The notes under the pieces were generated by a model. That model was not told the origin of the DNA and made no database searches. It saw only the letters and a program-made list of their open reading frames with translations. This document shows positions 23,252 through 35,000 of a DNA stretch of 64,000 nucleotides, in pieces. Each line of letters begins with the position of its first letter. Positions within the stretch are counted from its first letter, which is position 1. The stretch comes from Ancistrus triradiatus (Eukaryota > Chordata > Actinopteri > Siluriformes > Loricariidae), in the NCBI GenBank assembly GCA_025084515.1, contig JAJAGP010001971.1, positions 1 to 64,000 on the forward strand. The letters are read 5' to 3'. The translations under genes were made by a program, and so were the position numbers.

Positions 23252-26200
23252 TTAAGAATTAAAAATGTAGGTCTTGAGGACGTCGGCGCCATTCACAGAT
23301 TCCACTGAAGCAACGATGCTGGCGTAATCGCACGCCACGCCCGTGAAGCCTCTGCGGACACAAGGGTGCTTAGGTGAGCCTTATGCACAACACTGGCTGG
23401 GTTCTTAATGACTACAAGTTACAGAACCTGTACAGAAATTAAATCATACAAAGCATGAACCAGACACTTCTGGTGGTTCAGGTCTGCAACCTTTACGTTC
23501 AAATAAGCACTCATTTAGCCCCGATCTCGTACCTGGACATGGTTCGTGAGCCCCCCAGCAGGTGATACTGACTCTCCAGAGCCAGCCCTTTATCCTCAGC
23601 GCTCCTCCAGGTCAGTACTCTTAGAGACAGATCCCGGGACGCCGTGACCACCCGGAAATTATCCTGGCAAAATCAACGTTATAACAGGTGCGTTTAATAA
23701 ATAACCCTTAAGATGTTATGTATTTGTTTTGTGTTTGACAGAGGAGATCCCAGTGCTGCCTTTATAACAATAATTCATTATTACCGTAGCAACTTTGATG
23801 GATTTAAACAAACCAATATCAGTGCAGAGACGCTCACCAAACAAAACGAGACGATGGGTTGGGCGTGGTCCCTAAAGCTGGCGATGAGCGCTCCTTTCAG
23901 ACTGTAGACCTTCAGATCATTTCCATCCGTGAGCACGACCGTGTTGTTCCCTTTGGCCTGCAGAACGATGGCCGAACTCCACGAGTTTAACGCCAGAGGG
24001 AAAGATTCGAGCTGCTGAGCTAAAACAGAAACATAAAACTGGATCCCAAAAACACCAGGATCTGTCACGATAACAATAAACCTATGAAACAGCCTACATG
24101 TGGATATGAGATCGGTGTAAAGGACTTAGTACTGCTTTCTGCTAAAAACCTTTTCTGATGTTTTATTAACATAAATTACTGTATGATTTGCTAACATTTA
24201 GGGACTGGAGTTTAAAAAGCCCTGCAATCCCTCTCTAAACATCCACTCCGCGCAACACACAACTGCTTATAGCAATAAGCAGCAGAAGTATTCAGACTTG
24301 TTTAATGAATAGTATCAATACTAAAAAGTCAAAGATATGTAACTTGATCTTTATTGAAGCTTTATGTGAGTAAAATGAAAAAGAAACACACAGAAATAAA
24401 ATACAGTACGAAAGTCTTAGGCAGCCTAGAGGTTTTTTACATTTTCTTTTAGTCTTTGATGTTTATTTTTAACTTCTCTATTCAGAATGTCTCAAGAAGT
24501 TTAAAAAAAGTTTCTCTGCCCTCCAGCTCGTCTCTCTGAGCTCCACTTTATCCCTCTGTGCTCATTTCTCTACTTTGTGTTTAATAAATCTCTGGTGAAG
24601 AAAGATTAGTGGATCATGTTTAAAGGCGCCCAACCATTTGCACATGCCAAATTTCATCTTTCCTATTTTAAAAATCTTAGTACGATATAAAATATGTGCC
24701 TTAAATGTTAGATAAATAGTTTGTATAACTTCTTTTCATGTAGATAAACAACAAAATGTGATGTGATGTGTTTTTCCTGTATAGGTTTTCTCATAACTGC
24801 CTAATTCTAATTAAAATGATCTAATTGTAAACAATAGCGCTAATGTTAATGATGTACAAACACAGATTTCATAATAAAAGTCTCATAAATCGTACGTTTA
24901 AGACAGGAGGCAGAGCTCTTACCCTGAAGCTCCTGCTTGTATCTGGATTTCTTCAGGTGTAAATCAAACACAGACAGAGTGTTTGGACTCTCGGCACCGC
25001 CGCCGTGGATCAGGGCGACTCGGGCGGGCTGAGAGGGAAGAAACACAGCAGCCCTGCAGCCGCCGACGGGCAGACTGGCACACAGCACTTCATCTTCATC
25101 TCTCTCATCAGCGGCACAGCACACACTCTGACTCCAGAACACCTGGCATCAGACACAGCAAATGTGGATCCATCATCAGCTAAAGAAATGCTGCATAAAG
25201 ACGGTAAAGAATGGTATGAACTAAGATTAAGCCTTTCATTAAGATTAATAATAAAACTAATGTTACGTGCTGTACGAGTCTGACCTTTGGGCTTAAATCA
25301 GAGTTCTCCTTTGACGCAGTGAGAATCCATTTCTGATCAGGCGACGACAGGAGAATATTTAATCTGAACGAGTCACACACCACGTGCCTGCACACCTCAG
25401 AGAGGTCAGGAGAGGTCAGGACCAGTAACGACCCTAAAGTCATTCCCACCTACAACACAAAGCGTATTACGTATGGCATTTATTAGTGTCTCCACAGGTT
25501 TTTAAATTTCTTACAAACAGCTTTTTCTTTCTTTCTTCTAAAAAAAACTGGAAAATTTAGCAAAGCTTGTGATGAAACCCAATAACAAAATTAATTGAAG
25601 GAAATCAGGAAGGAAGATATTCATTTGTATTCAGTTGCAGTACACCAAATCTGTTTAATGAGATAAAAGTCCACGGCCTGGTTGGACAGGAAGAGCATAT
25701 TATTATTTAGATTTAGATTTTAACACCTGGGGCAAAAAAGTATTTAGTCAGCCACTGATTGTGCAAGTTCTCCTACTTAGAAAGATGAGAGAGGTCTGCA
25801 ATTTTCATCATAGCTACACTTCAACTATGAGAGGAAAAAAAAATCCAGGAAATCACATTGTTAGAATTTTTTAAAATGTAATTGAGGGGAAAAGAAAATC
25901 ATGGTGGAAAATAAGTATTTGGTCAAAATAACAAAAAGTTCAACTCAACACTGTGTAAACATAACCTTGTTGGCAATGGACAGAGGTCCAAACGTTTCCT
26001 GTAAGTCCTCCACCAGGTTGGCACACACTGTATAGTGGGTATTTTTTTTGGCCCATTTCCTCCATGCAGATCTCCCTCTAGAGCAGAGAATTGTTTTTGA
26101 GGCAAACACAGACTTTTCAACTCCCTCCACAAACATTTTCTATTGGGTTGAGGTCTGGAGACCCCTGGCTAGGCCACCCACTGCAGGAACATGAAATGCT

Positions 26201-29200
26201 TTTTACACGAGTTTTTTTTTTTTGGGACACGCCTGGCACTTGCAGGATCAGAGTTCCCTCTCGGCCGTAGTAGTGTGTTACTGATGGTAGCCTTTTTTAC
26301 TTTGGTCCCAGCCTCTCTGCAGGTCATTCATCAGGTCCCTCCCCGTGTAGTTGTCGGGGTTTTTTTGCTCACCGTTCTCATGATTCATTTGAGCCCATGG
26401 GATGAGATCTTGCGTGGAGCCCCCAGATCAAGGGAGAATTAAATCAGTGGGTCTTGTAATGGCTTCCATTTTATTTAACAATTGGCTGCACACAGTTGAT
26501 TTATTCAAACCAACCTGCTTGCCTATTGTAGATTTTCACTCTTTCCCAGCCTGGCTGCAGGGTCTACAATTTTCTCTCCCTGGTGTCCTTCTAAACAGCT
26601 CTTTGGTCTTGGCCATGGTTGAGTTTGGAGTCTGACTGTATGAGGCTGTGGACAGGTGTCCTTTTATACAGGTAACAACGATGTCAAACAGCTGCCATTA
26701 ATACAGGTAACGAGTGGAGGACAGAAGAGCTTCTTTAAAAGAAGAGAGTTACATGTCTGTGCGAGCGCCAGAAATGTTTGCTTGTTTGTGGGTGACCAAA
26801 TACTTTTTATTTTGCACCATGATTTACAATAAATTTTTTTTTTAAAAGTCCTACAATGTGATTTTCCTGGATTATTTTTTCTCTCATTTTGTCTCTCATA
26901 AAATTGAAGTGTACGCTATGAGAAAATTACAGACCTCTCTCATCTTTCTAAGTAGGAGAACTTGCACAATCAGTGGCTGAATAAATACTTTTTTGTCCCA
27001 TTGTATGTAATTAATGATTAAAAGCATGAATAAAGCAAAGGAATGTAATACAATAATAATCACTGCTGCCAAGGCTTCACATAAATCGTTTTGACAGACC
27101 GTCCTAACTGACTCGAGCTTCGGAGTTCAGAACGGAAACTGAAAGCACAAAATAAAAACAAAGTGGTACCATCAGGAACGATCTCTCGTCCTTCCTGAAT
27201 GACAGCATGGTGCATTGAGAGGAACCGGAGGAGAAAGAGGACACCGGCGCTCCAGTCCGGCCCTGCCACGCGCTGATCACCCCGGTACTGTCCGAAGTCA
27301 CCACAACACCCTGCTGGGGGTCTGGGACGATGCAGGTCAGAGGGTTCTGAGCAGAGCTGGACCACAGATTAACACCCTGTGTAAACACATAGCACGTTAG
27401 GGGTCACAGTGCGACCTACACCGAGGAGCCGAAACATCACGGTTCAAAATGATGCTCAGGTACGAAGTATGGATCAAACTGACGTCCATAAGGGCCCTAA
27501 CAGGACTCAACTCAGACTCACAAGTAGATACTCCAGACACTATATGTATAATGATGTAAATGATATAAAATAAACTGTACAGAGCAGCAGACCTTGTGAA
27601 TATCCCAGGCTTTGACTGTACCATCAGTAGAGGCACTGCAGATAATCGGAGCTTCGTCCCAAATGTCCTGCAGACTGCTGTTACTCACCAGGTACGAGAA
27701 TCCAACAATCCTGCCTTAAAGATTAGGAGAGATACACAAGAACCGGTGAGAGGAACCAGACTCAAACAGATCATAATAAAAGTGGATCGTCTGGAAACAC
27801 GCCCAAAGTTTTTCATAGAGCATAAATAAAATCTAATATGAACCTGATAATACAAAGCATCATGTACCTGTGTGTCCTCTCAGGCTCTTGCAGGTGTAAT
27901 CTCCTCCTGACCTTCCCGACTTCATGTTCAGTTCCAGTTTGGAGCGATGCAGGTAGTACTTTTTCCATGTGTAGCTCTCCTCGTGGGAGAGAAGCTGGCT
28001 CAGGTTGCAGAAGCCCCATCGTTTTAGACACATCTGTCTGTAGGGAGAGGATTTTCATTGACGGAAACGTTCAGGAGTGAGCAGTGAAAGAACGAACAGA
28101 TCTTACCTCCATAACCACTGCGTTTCTGCAGCTTCATGCCAGTCCTGAGCAAATACAGTCAGGGAAACGGAAAAGTCTGGAATTAGCTGGAGGAAATGTA
28201 TCGAGTATATTTATTGCATAATTATATTAAATACTATTTAATCAGATTTATTTCCATATCATGTCAAAGCAGCTTTACATGCATCTAGACAAACGACCGC
28301 AAATGAGCAAGCTTAGGGTGGCAGTAGCAAGGAAAAATTCCCCAAATGTGATAAGGAAGAAACCTTGGGAGGACCAAGACGCAAAAATGGACCCTGGCCT
28401 GAAATGGCATCAATATTAAATTTATATAGGATAAATAGCCAAAAATAAAACAAATTTAAAAAGACCTATAAATTTATGAATATCTTTATTGTCACTGAAT
28501 ATAACAAACAAAGCATAATAAAATAAAATATATATACTATAAAAAAATTTTTTTTTAATCATAATAAAAAGGAAAAATAAAATATACTTTTAATCTATTT
28601 TTTAAATATTATAAAATAATAGAATTACTTTATATTATTATAAAATAAAAACAGAACAATAAAAAAATAATAATAAATAATAGTAATATAAAATAATAAA
28701 TGTTATATTATATTGTCTAAATAAAATTTAAAATAATGGAATACAGAATATAAGCGGACAACAACAACAACAACAACAACAATAATAATAATAATAATAA
28801 TAATATACTATGAAAAAACTGTATGAAAAACTTTAGCCATCTTTGCAGACAATCCACTTTTAGGATGATTCATTTGAGCCTGGTTCCTCTCACAGCTCCT
28901 TATGTCTCTTCTATGATCTTTTTTTTAATATTATAAAATTAAATTATTATTTCAAGTTATTACGAAGTCATAATAGAAAAATAATAGAAAATAATGTAAC
29001 TGTTTTCTATTATATGTTCTAAATAACAATAGAACAGAGAATAAGTGAACAATAACAAAAAATAAAAAAATAAGTAAGTAATAATATACTACATTACTTT
29101 TAGTCATTTATGGAATAGAGAATATGAAGAATTGTTCAGGATCATCATGGTTTCAGGCTGTGGTGTGACCTGAAGATGATTATTCATGTAAACGATCTAA

Positions 29201-29960
29201 AATTCCTCCTCATAATCTGGTTTACAGCTACAGATCTCTGTTAAACACAAGTGATCATACACCTTGCATAACATACTGTAGGTGATTCAGCACTCAGCAG
29301 CAGGTGTAAAACGCTTTTGTATTATTATATTAAGCCGAAATGTAACTGGGTGTGCAGTTTGCTGATCCCTTTCCCTTAAGTGACAGTTTGTAGGTTTTAA
29401 AATACCAGTAAGTGCAGCCAAAAGACAGAAACAGCCGATTACTCCACCGACATTACGTTTTTTATTTACTTTCCTTTATCAGGGGACTGTGGTAGCCTAG
29501 CGGTTAAGGTACTGGACTATGGACGAGAAGGTCCAGGGTTCAAATTCCACCTCTGCCAAGCTCCCACTGTTGGGTCCTTGAGCAAGGTCCTTAACCCACA
29601 ATTGCTTGGATTGCAAGACTGTACCAATTGTAAGTCAACTGTAAGATAAGGGCGTCTGCTAAATGCTATAAATGTAAATGTAAATCAACATAAACAAATA
29701 CGCATTCTGTGCCAGGATTGGCTAGTAGCACGCAAGAGAAACACTACTGTCCAATCAGGGAAGGTATTTGCAACCGACTAGCCAATCCTAGCGCATAAGG
29801 CGGGTTTTGTCCGAAAACAGGTAGAACCGAGCATCGACAGCGTTATTTAGATTCGTCTTACCTTAGAAACACACGATACTCTGATTAAATCGTCCTCACC
29901 CAAAAAAGAGAATATACTTATTAAACAATCCAGATGTAAACTGCAATGAATGCAGTCCAT
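23252..29960 (-). CDS. fbxw12: F-box and WD-repeat protein, FBXW12-like
   Basis: F-box/WD proteins are substrate receptors of SCF ubiquitin ligases. Minus-strand exons are 29960-29862, 28144-28107, 28037-27868, 27714-27593, 27376-27170, 25449-25285, 25142-24923, 24019-23838, 23663-23533 and 23351-23252. The phases agree, giving 477 residues; human FBXW12 has 464. The F-box is at about residues 3-50 (CLISIFSFLGEDDLIRVSCV, then DWHEAAETQWLW). KRWGFCNLSQ and TWKKYYLHR follow, then WD-type segments ending TVKAWDIHK, GVISAWQGRTG and LKVYSLKG. The stretch LNILLSSPDQKWIL resembles the same region of human FBXW12. Assignment to FBXW12 rests on remembered resemblance. Another fish F-box/WD paralogue is possible. 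Confidence 0.78.
25724..27006 (-). mobile_element. Tc1/mariner element with both long terminal inverted repeats (lineage C)
   Basis: The end at about 25728-25915 (gcaaaaaagtatttagtcag...) is the reverse complement of about 26790-27004 (...ctgaataaatacttttttg). Between them lies a decayed transposase on the minus strand, with ATG at 26617 (MAKTKELFRRTPGREN) and a broken C-terminal part down to about 25930. It fills much of the fifth intron of the F-box gene. No intact frame remains. Confidence 0.88.
28252..28400 (-). repeat. Dispersed TTTGAGACAATG-type repeat, reverse copy
   Basis: It reads catgtcaaagcagctttaca, tgagcaagcttagggtggca, and gaagaaaccttgggaggacc, matching the reverse of 766-990. 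Confidence 0.65.
28480..29110. repeat. AT-rich intronic region with (AAC)n/(AAT)n microsatellite
   Basis: This is about 600 bases of A/T-dominated DNA, with aacaacaacaac followed by aataataataat at about 28759-28806. It is in intron 1 of the F-box gene. Confidence 0.8.
29480..29694 (+). repeat. tRNA-derived SINE (family 1), near full length
   Basis: A Pol III A-box region tagcctagcggttaagg and B box gggttcaaattcc are followed by ccactgttgggtccttgagc, aacccacaattgcttgga and the 3' end gggcgtctgctaaatgct with an aatgtaaatgtaaat tail. It is highly similar to 55206-55413. Confidence 0.88.
29714..29789. promoter_or_regulatory. Perfect 13-base inverted repeat with CCAAT cores
   Basis: aggattggctagt (29714-29726) and actagccaatcct (29777-29789) are exact reverse complements. 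Each contains a CCAAT box, and a third CCAAT (gtccaatcag) lies between them near 29752. The location is just inside intron 1 of the F-box gene. NF-Y binding is plausible but not shown. Confidence 0.35.
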
Positions 29961-30300
29961 AATGTCTGCCTGTAGAATGAAAAACAGAAAAGTGTTAAAG
30001 TTCTACTTTCGCTTAGCTTCCGGTAACTACGGAAAAAGAAATCGGACAATCAATCAGAACTGCGTTGTAAAATTGCTGAGATAACAGATTGCCGATGATA
30101 AATTACTTCAACAGTTTTAACTTCTTTCCTAGTCACCATATACGCAATTACTCCAAACAACCCTTTAGTTTCCTTAGTAATCCTTAAATGGCTCTTCATA
30201 CTGATCTCCTGATGTATTATAGCCCATTTTGTGTACTTAGTTCTACTTCTCCCTGCTGAAAAACAACATACGACTAGCAAATGTTGTGTTTTCTACACTG
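29961..30300 (-). promoter_or_regulatory. 5' UTR end and probable upstream region of the F-box gene
   Basis: Nine bases upstream of the start codon lies an acceptor (ttctacag), so the first exon is non-coding and further upstream. Its position between about 30000 and 30300 cannot be fixed from the sequence. Confidence 0.3.
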
Positions 30301-31194
30301 GTATGATGGTTAACCAGCTTTATTTGCAAAACTACTCAATTTCACCAGCTAAACCAGCACTAACCACCATCCAAAACACAACCTACGCTGGTCTTTTACT
30401 ATAAAAAGTATAGTAATAAAAATACTGTTTTTTATTCTTTAGCAGGTCTGTCAGTCACAGTTCAGATGATGATTTTACTTCCCCGAATATTAACTCCGTG
30501 CTTTACCAAATTCAATATAAACACATTCCTATAATAGATCAAGCTGGACTCCATTATACTCACGATTGCATCTTATTATTACATTACTTTATTACAGCTG
30601 ATCTTATCATTCAATAATAAATCTAAATGTTAAATTTGGGTCATTTTTGGAATTTGCTTAAGCCTAAAATGCAGCACGCCTGTATCTTTCAGCCAGCAGA
30701 GGGCGAAACAATAACAGAATTGCATCCAGTATAAACATGATATCACTGCACCCCGGTTCTAAACAACACAGCATTCAGACAGGATTCTATCATAACTCTG
30801 CATTTTGAGACTTTATTAATAGTTAATTACTTTTTAAAAAACTTTATTTATGATATGTTATTGAAAATCCTCACTCAGTTCTAAACTAGTGTTACTGTAA
30901 AGTGATTTAGAAATTAACATAAATATGTATATAACTAGATACACTAGTTGATCACCGAGCTTGGACAAATTTTCCCTTGCCTATCCCCAGAGAACACAGC
31001 ACACCGAAATAAGCGTGAGCACCAGTCCATCACAGACCTGGAAGGGGTCACTGTTTCAGCGCAGGGTGATGATCCTCCTCACTATCAGCCAAACGTGTCT
31101 GAATGTCCCCAACCCAGCCTTAAGGAAATGCCTGTACTCGAACTCAACAAAAATAATAAAACAAACAAACAAATGAAAATAATAAATAATATGC

Positions 31195-31195
<1 letters not shown>

Positions 31196-31230
<35 letters not shown>

Positions 31231-31243
31231 TATATTATTACTA

Positions 31244-31274
<31 letters not shown>

Positions 31275-31292
31275 TATTATTTCTATTATTAC

Positions 31293-31340
<48 letters not shown>
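31196..31340. repeat. (TTA)n microsatellite, about 145 bases
   Basis: Almost pure TTA units with a few substitutions lie about 400 bases upstream of the wnt7a start. The Tyr-rich plus frame and Ile-rich minus frame are artefacts. Confidence 0.97.
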
Positions 31341-31414
31341 CTGCAGTAGCTCTGAGACTCCACAGGTGGGCTCAAATCTGTATAACCTGTAAAACAGAAC
31401 ACACCCCATTACAG

Positions 31415-31415
<1 letters not shown>

Positions 31416-31454
<39 letters not shown>

Positions 31455-31485
31455 CTAAAGGAGGAGGAGGAGGAGGAGGAGGAGG
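31416..31485. repeat. (CA)n and (GGA)n microsatellites in the wnt7a 5' region
   Basis: (CA)18 at 31416-31451 is followed by (GGA)n at 31460-31485. The GGA run could form purine-strand structures. Both lie within about 320 bases of the start codon. Confidence 0.95.
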
Positions 31486-31742
31486 CAGATAGAGCCACAG
31501 GTCCCACAGGAGGAGGCAGAGCAGAGGCAAACCGAGCCTCAGATCAGAGTCACCTCCCGCGAGCGCTTCATCTTCTGCCCCGCCGCCATGCCCCCTCCAC
31601 ACGGCATGTGGACCACCTGAACATCCCCACACATGACGGAACTGCTGCAGCCTCGTGGATTTAAGCAGCCGCCACCTGAACCCTGAGCCAGAACCTGCAG
31701 CCGCGTGAGATTCTGTCCTGCTGCCTCGCGCTGATGGTCATC

Positions 31743-31822
31743 ATGAGCCGCAAGTCGCGCCGCTGGATATTCCGCATTTTCCTCTGCCTGGGAATAATCT
31801 ACCTGAAGATCGGGTGAGTGTG

Positions 31823-31908
<86 letters not shown>

Positions 31909-32038
31909 AGCCGTAACTCAACTCGTACAGGAACAAATGTAGGTAAATATTCTTGCATTATTTGAATGTCTGAGTTTAAGTTTATGGAAAGTCTTGGATT
32001 ATTGGAAAGTCAGATGTTATTTTGTAGAGTTTGTTATT

Positions 32039-32088
<50 letters not shown>

Positions 32089-35000
32089 GACTAATCATAG
32101 TTAATCAAGTCGGAAAAACTTAGGACAAACTATTATCAGTAGGTTTGTTAACGTGTTAAAATAAGGTTTGCAGATTCTCTGACTTTATACTTTTGAGCTT
32201 CATACTTTTACACCAGCCATCCACTAAAGTTAATCAACAATAAGTAATCGATTAACAGCGAGCTGGAATTTAGGCAACTGACACAATAAAATATCGATTA
32301 GAAATGAAGACGTTCTGAGGCTTTTGTTTGTATCTTAAAATCTGGGTTTTAGACGATTTAAAAACTAAATCTGAGCTGCAGCCTCCTAAGAAATGATGGA
32401 CAATAACCCAAAGCACAGAACACGCACTAATAATATGTTACAAACTTTATAAACCTTTATGAATGATTTGTTGAAAAGGCTTCGGTATCCTGCTGATTTA
32501 CTCCGTTTCAGCCACAACAGTCAGTAATAAAGACACAGAGACATAAAAGCAAGATAAAAGCAGATATTTCTCTGATACATAAGTAAACGAAAACGAAAAC
32601 AAGTTTAATTAATCAGTTAAAATTAATGCAGACATTTTAGAAAGTGTTATAGTTTAAACTCTCCCTCACACACTGACTCAAACTGTTTATGTATTTTTGG
32701 TTCTTATTATTATTTCGTTGCTTCTTTTACTGTGGTACAAAGATCCTAAATAAACCCAAAAACTTCCTCTCACACTGCATCTGGAACGATTTAATGCGAA
32801 TGAAGAATTTCTACTTAAAGTGTTGGATGCGAGAAATAATAAATAACTGGTGAGTTATTTATTAAAAACGCCAGTTTTTGCAGTTTAGGTGTGGTACTTA
32901 GTTCATTCCTGCTTTATGTAAAATGCACATTTGGCCTTAAAAAACAATCAATAAAATAAATAAATCAGTGCCTTTTAAAGAAAGTAAAGGTCTAAAATGA
33001 AAGGAAGCGGCTCTGCTGCCTTATGTTTCCCTGCTTTATAAATCATTTTAAACAGAAAACAGAACAGAAATGATTTTAAATGTGTTTCATTTGAGGTTTT
33101 TGTTATTATGAGTGGCTAGATAAATACATGGTTCCTGATATTTAATTCAGTTATTATAGAAATTATGCTGATATATTTTGTGTAAAGATACGTATTCTGT
33201 GTTTACCCAACATTATTTTTACATAATCTCTTAATTTTTTTATCCTAGGGGCTTCTCATCAGTAATAGCTCTAGGAGCCAGCATCATCTGCAACAAGATC
33301 CCAGGACTCGCACCCCGACAGAGGATCATCTGCCAGAGTCGCCCCGACGCCATCATTGTTATCGGCGAGGGGGCACAAATGGGCATCAACGAGTGCCAGT
33401 TTCAGTTCAGGAACGGCAGGTGGAACTGCTCCGCCCTCGGAGAGAGGACCGTGTTTGGACGAGAGCTGAAAGTGGGTACGTTGGAACTGCGCCTGCCTCT
33501 GGCACTGCGTTTGCTTTCTGAATTTAGTAGAAGTCATAATAATCATTCAGATTCTGGTTCCAGTCCGGTGCTTGCTGATGAATGAGTAAGAAAATGTGAC
33601 CATCGTGTCACCTCATAGATGCCTGCTCATGAGTTTGTTACAAGTGCTTGTTACTGCTACGGGGGCACCCTCGGTCTGCATCACGTGACCGCAGATTTAC
33701 GAGCATCACCAGCAGTGCCAGGGAGCTGCACAACATCTGGAGTTTCTAAGCAAGGGTGCCCTAGGAACAGAACTCAGTAACTGCTAGACCTCACCTTGCC
33801 AGAGATTGGATACTAACCTGAGTAGGTTAGTGCACGTTTACAGTGTTGGTCTTTCCCAGCTCGTAACCCGCCTCTGGTGAGGTCAGGTCTGTCCAGGGGT
33901 GCTCTGTCAGATGTCAGAGCCAACAGCTGGAAACAGCAGTTGCTGAGGACCTGTTTGAATCCTTGTACTAAGAAGTTCATGAGGTGTTTGCAAGGTCTTA
34001 CAAAGATCCGCTTTGGCCTGTGCCAAATGAATACTAGCATAGGCTCTGGATCGCAGGCCAGCTCGGGGCGAGCAGGGTCAAAATAGGGACAAATAATTGC
34101 TTGTGAATGATTGTGGGTCAGTGGTGAAGGCTTTGCACTACAAATCAGAAGGATGTGAGTCCACATCTCAGCTCATACCAACCTGCCACTGTTGGGCCCT
34201 TGAGCAAGTAGTGCTGTGGTCATGACTGCTGGAGCCGAGTCCGAGTCAAGACCGGTACCGAGATCAGATTAGGATTTTTTTTCCATCATACAAGAATAAT
34301 TGTAATTGTTTCTTATTCAGTGAAGTCCTGCAGAGACATATAGCGAGCATGCAAATGTCAGACTGTTCAAAATAAATCATGTTCATTGATTGGCCCGATT
34401 ATTATCACCCCATATAAGGGCTATTACTAAATGTTTAAAACTTTAATATCAGCTCCAGTGGCCTAGGTTCCAAATCTGATCCTGAATAGCTTTCCTATGG
34501 GCACTGAGTCTGAGTATGGGTACCGTCTTCCAAAAACCTTCCTTTAGGGGGATTGGCTGCTTTACATTGACACTCTTTATAATTAAATGATTGTGTCCGG
34601 TGTTTACGGACCTAAAATTAACCGACCAGGGCATGTGTCCAATAAAAAAGAATAAATACCTTGTATATCCAGTTATTATTATTATTATATATCCATGCTA
34701 CAGAGACGCTACTAAACAGTTCATTAGTCGCTGTTAGGACATGAACTCGGCGCTTTATTGATGCAGATTCTATTACTAAGCTGCTCTGGTAATAACACGC
34801 TGCAACAACTAGCTATTAATTCTACACAGCATGCATTTATTAACAACATCTTCACAAAATGGAAAAACATAAATATGAATCTGCAGCAAACCTCTTACTG
34901 GGTGAAGCTGAAAAAAAGTTCCTTAAGCTAAAGTAACTGTCCACATAAGTACCCGAATGGAAGCACGGTCTCGTTATGCAGGACCGGACGGGATAGTTTT

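Noticed and set aside
28759..28806. CRISPR-like regular repeats
   Set aside because: Simple (AAC)n/(AAT)n microsatellite without spacers in a vertebrate intron.
30948..31349. 133-aa frame ending in a poly-tyrosine run
   Set aside because: The run is the (TTA)n microsatellite read in one frame; no start context or homology.
31372..31958. Minus-strand frames with Val-Cys and poly-Pro runs
   Set aside because: Produced by (CA)n and (GGA)n repeats in the wnt7a 5' region.
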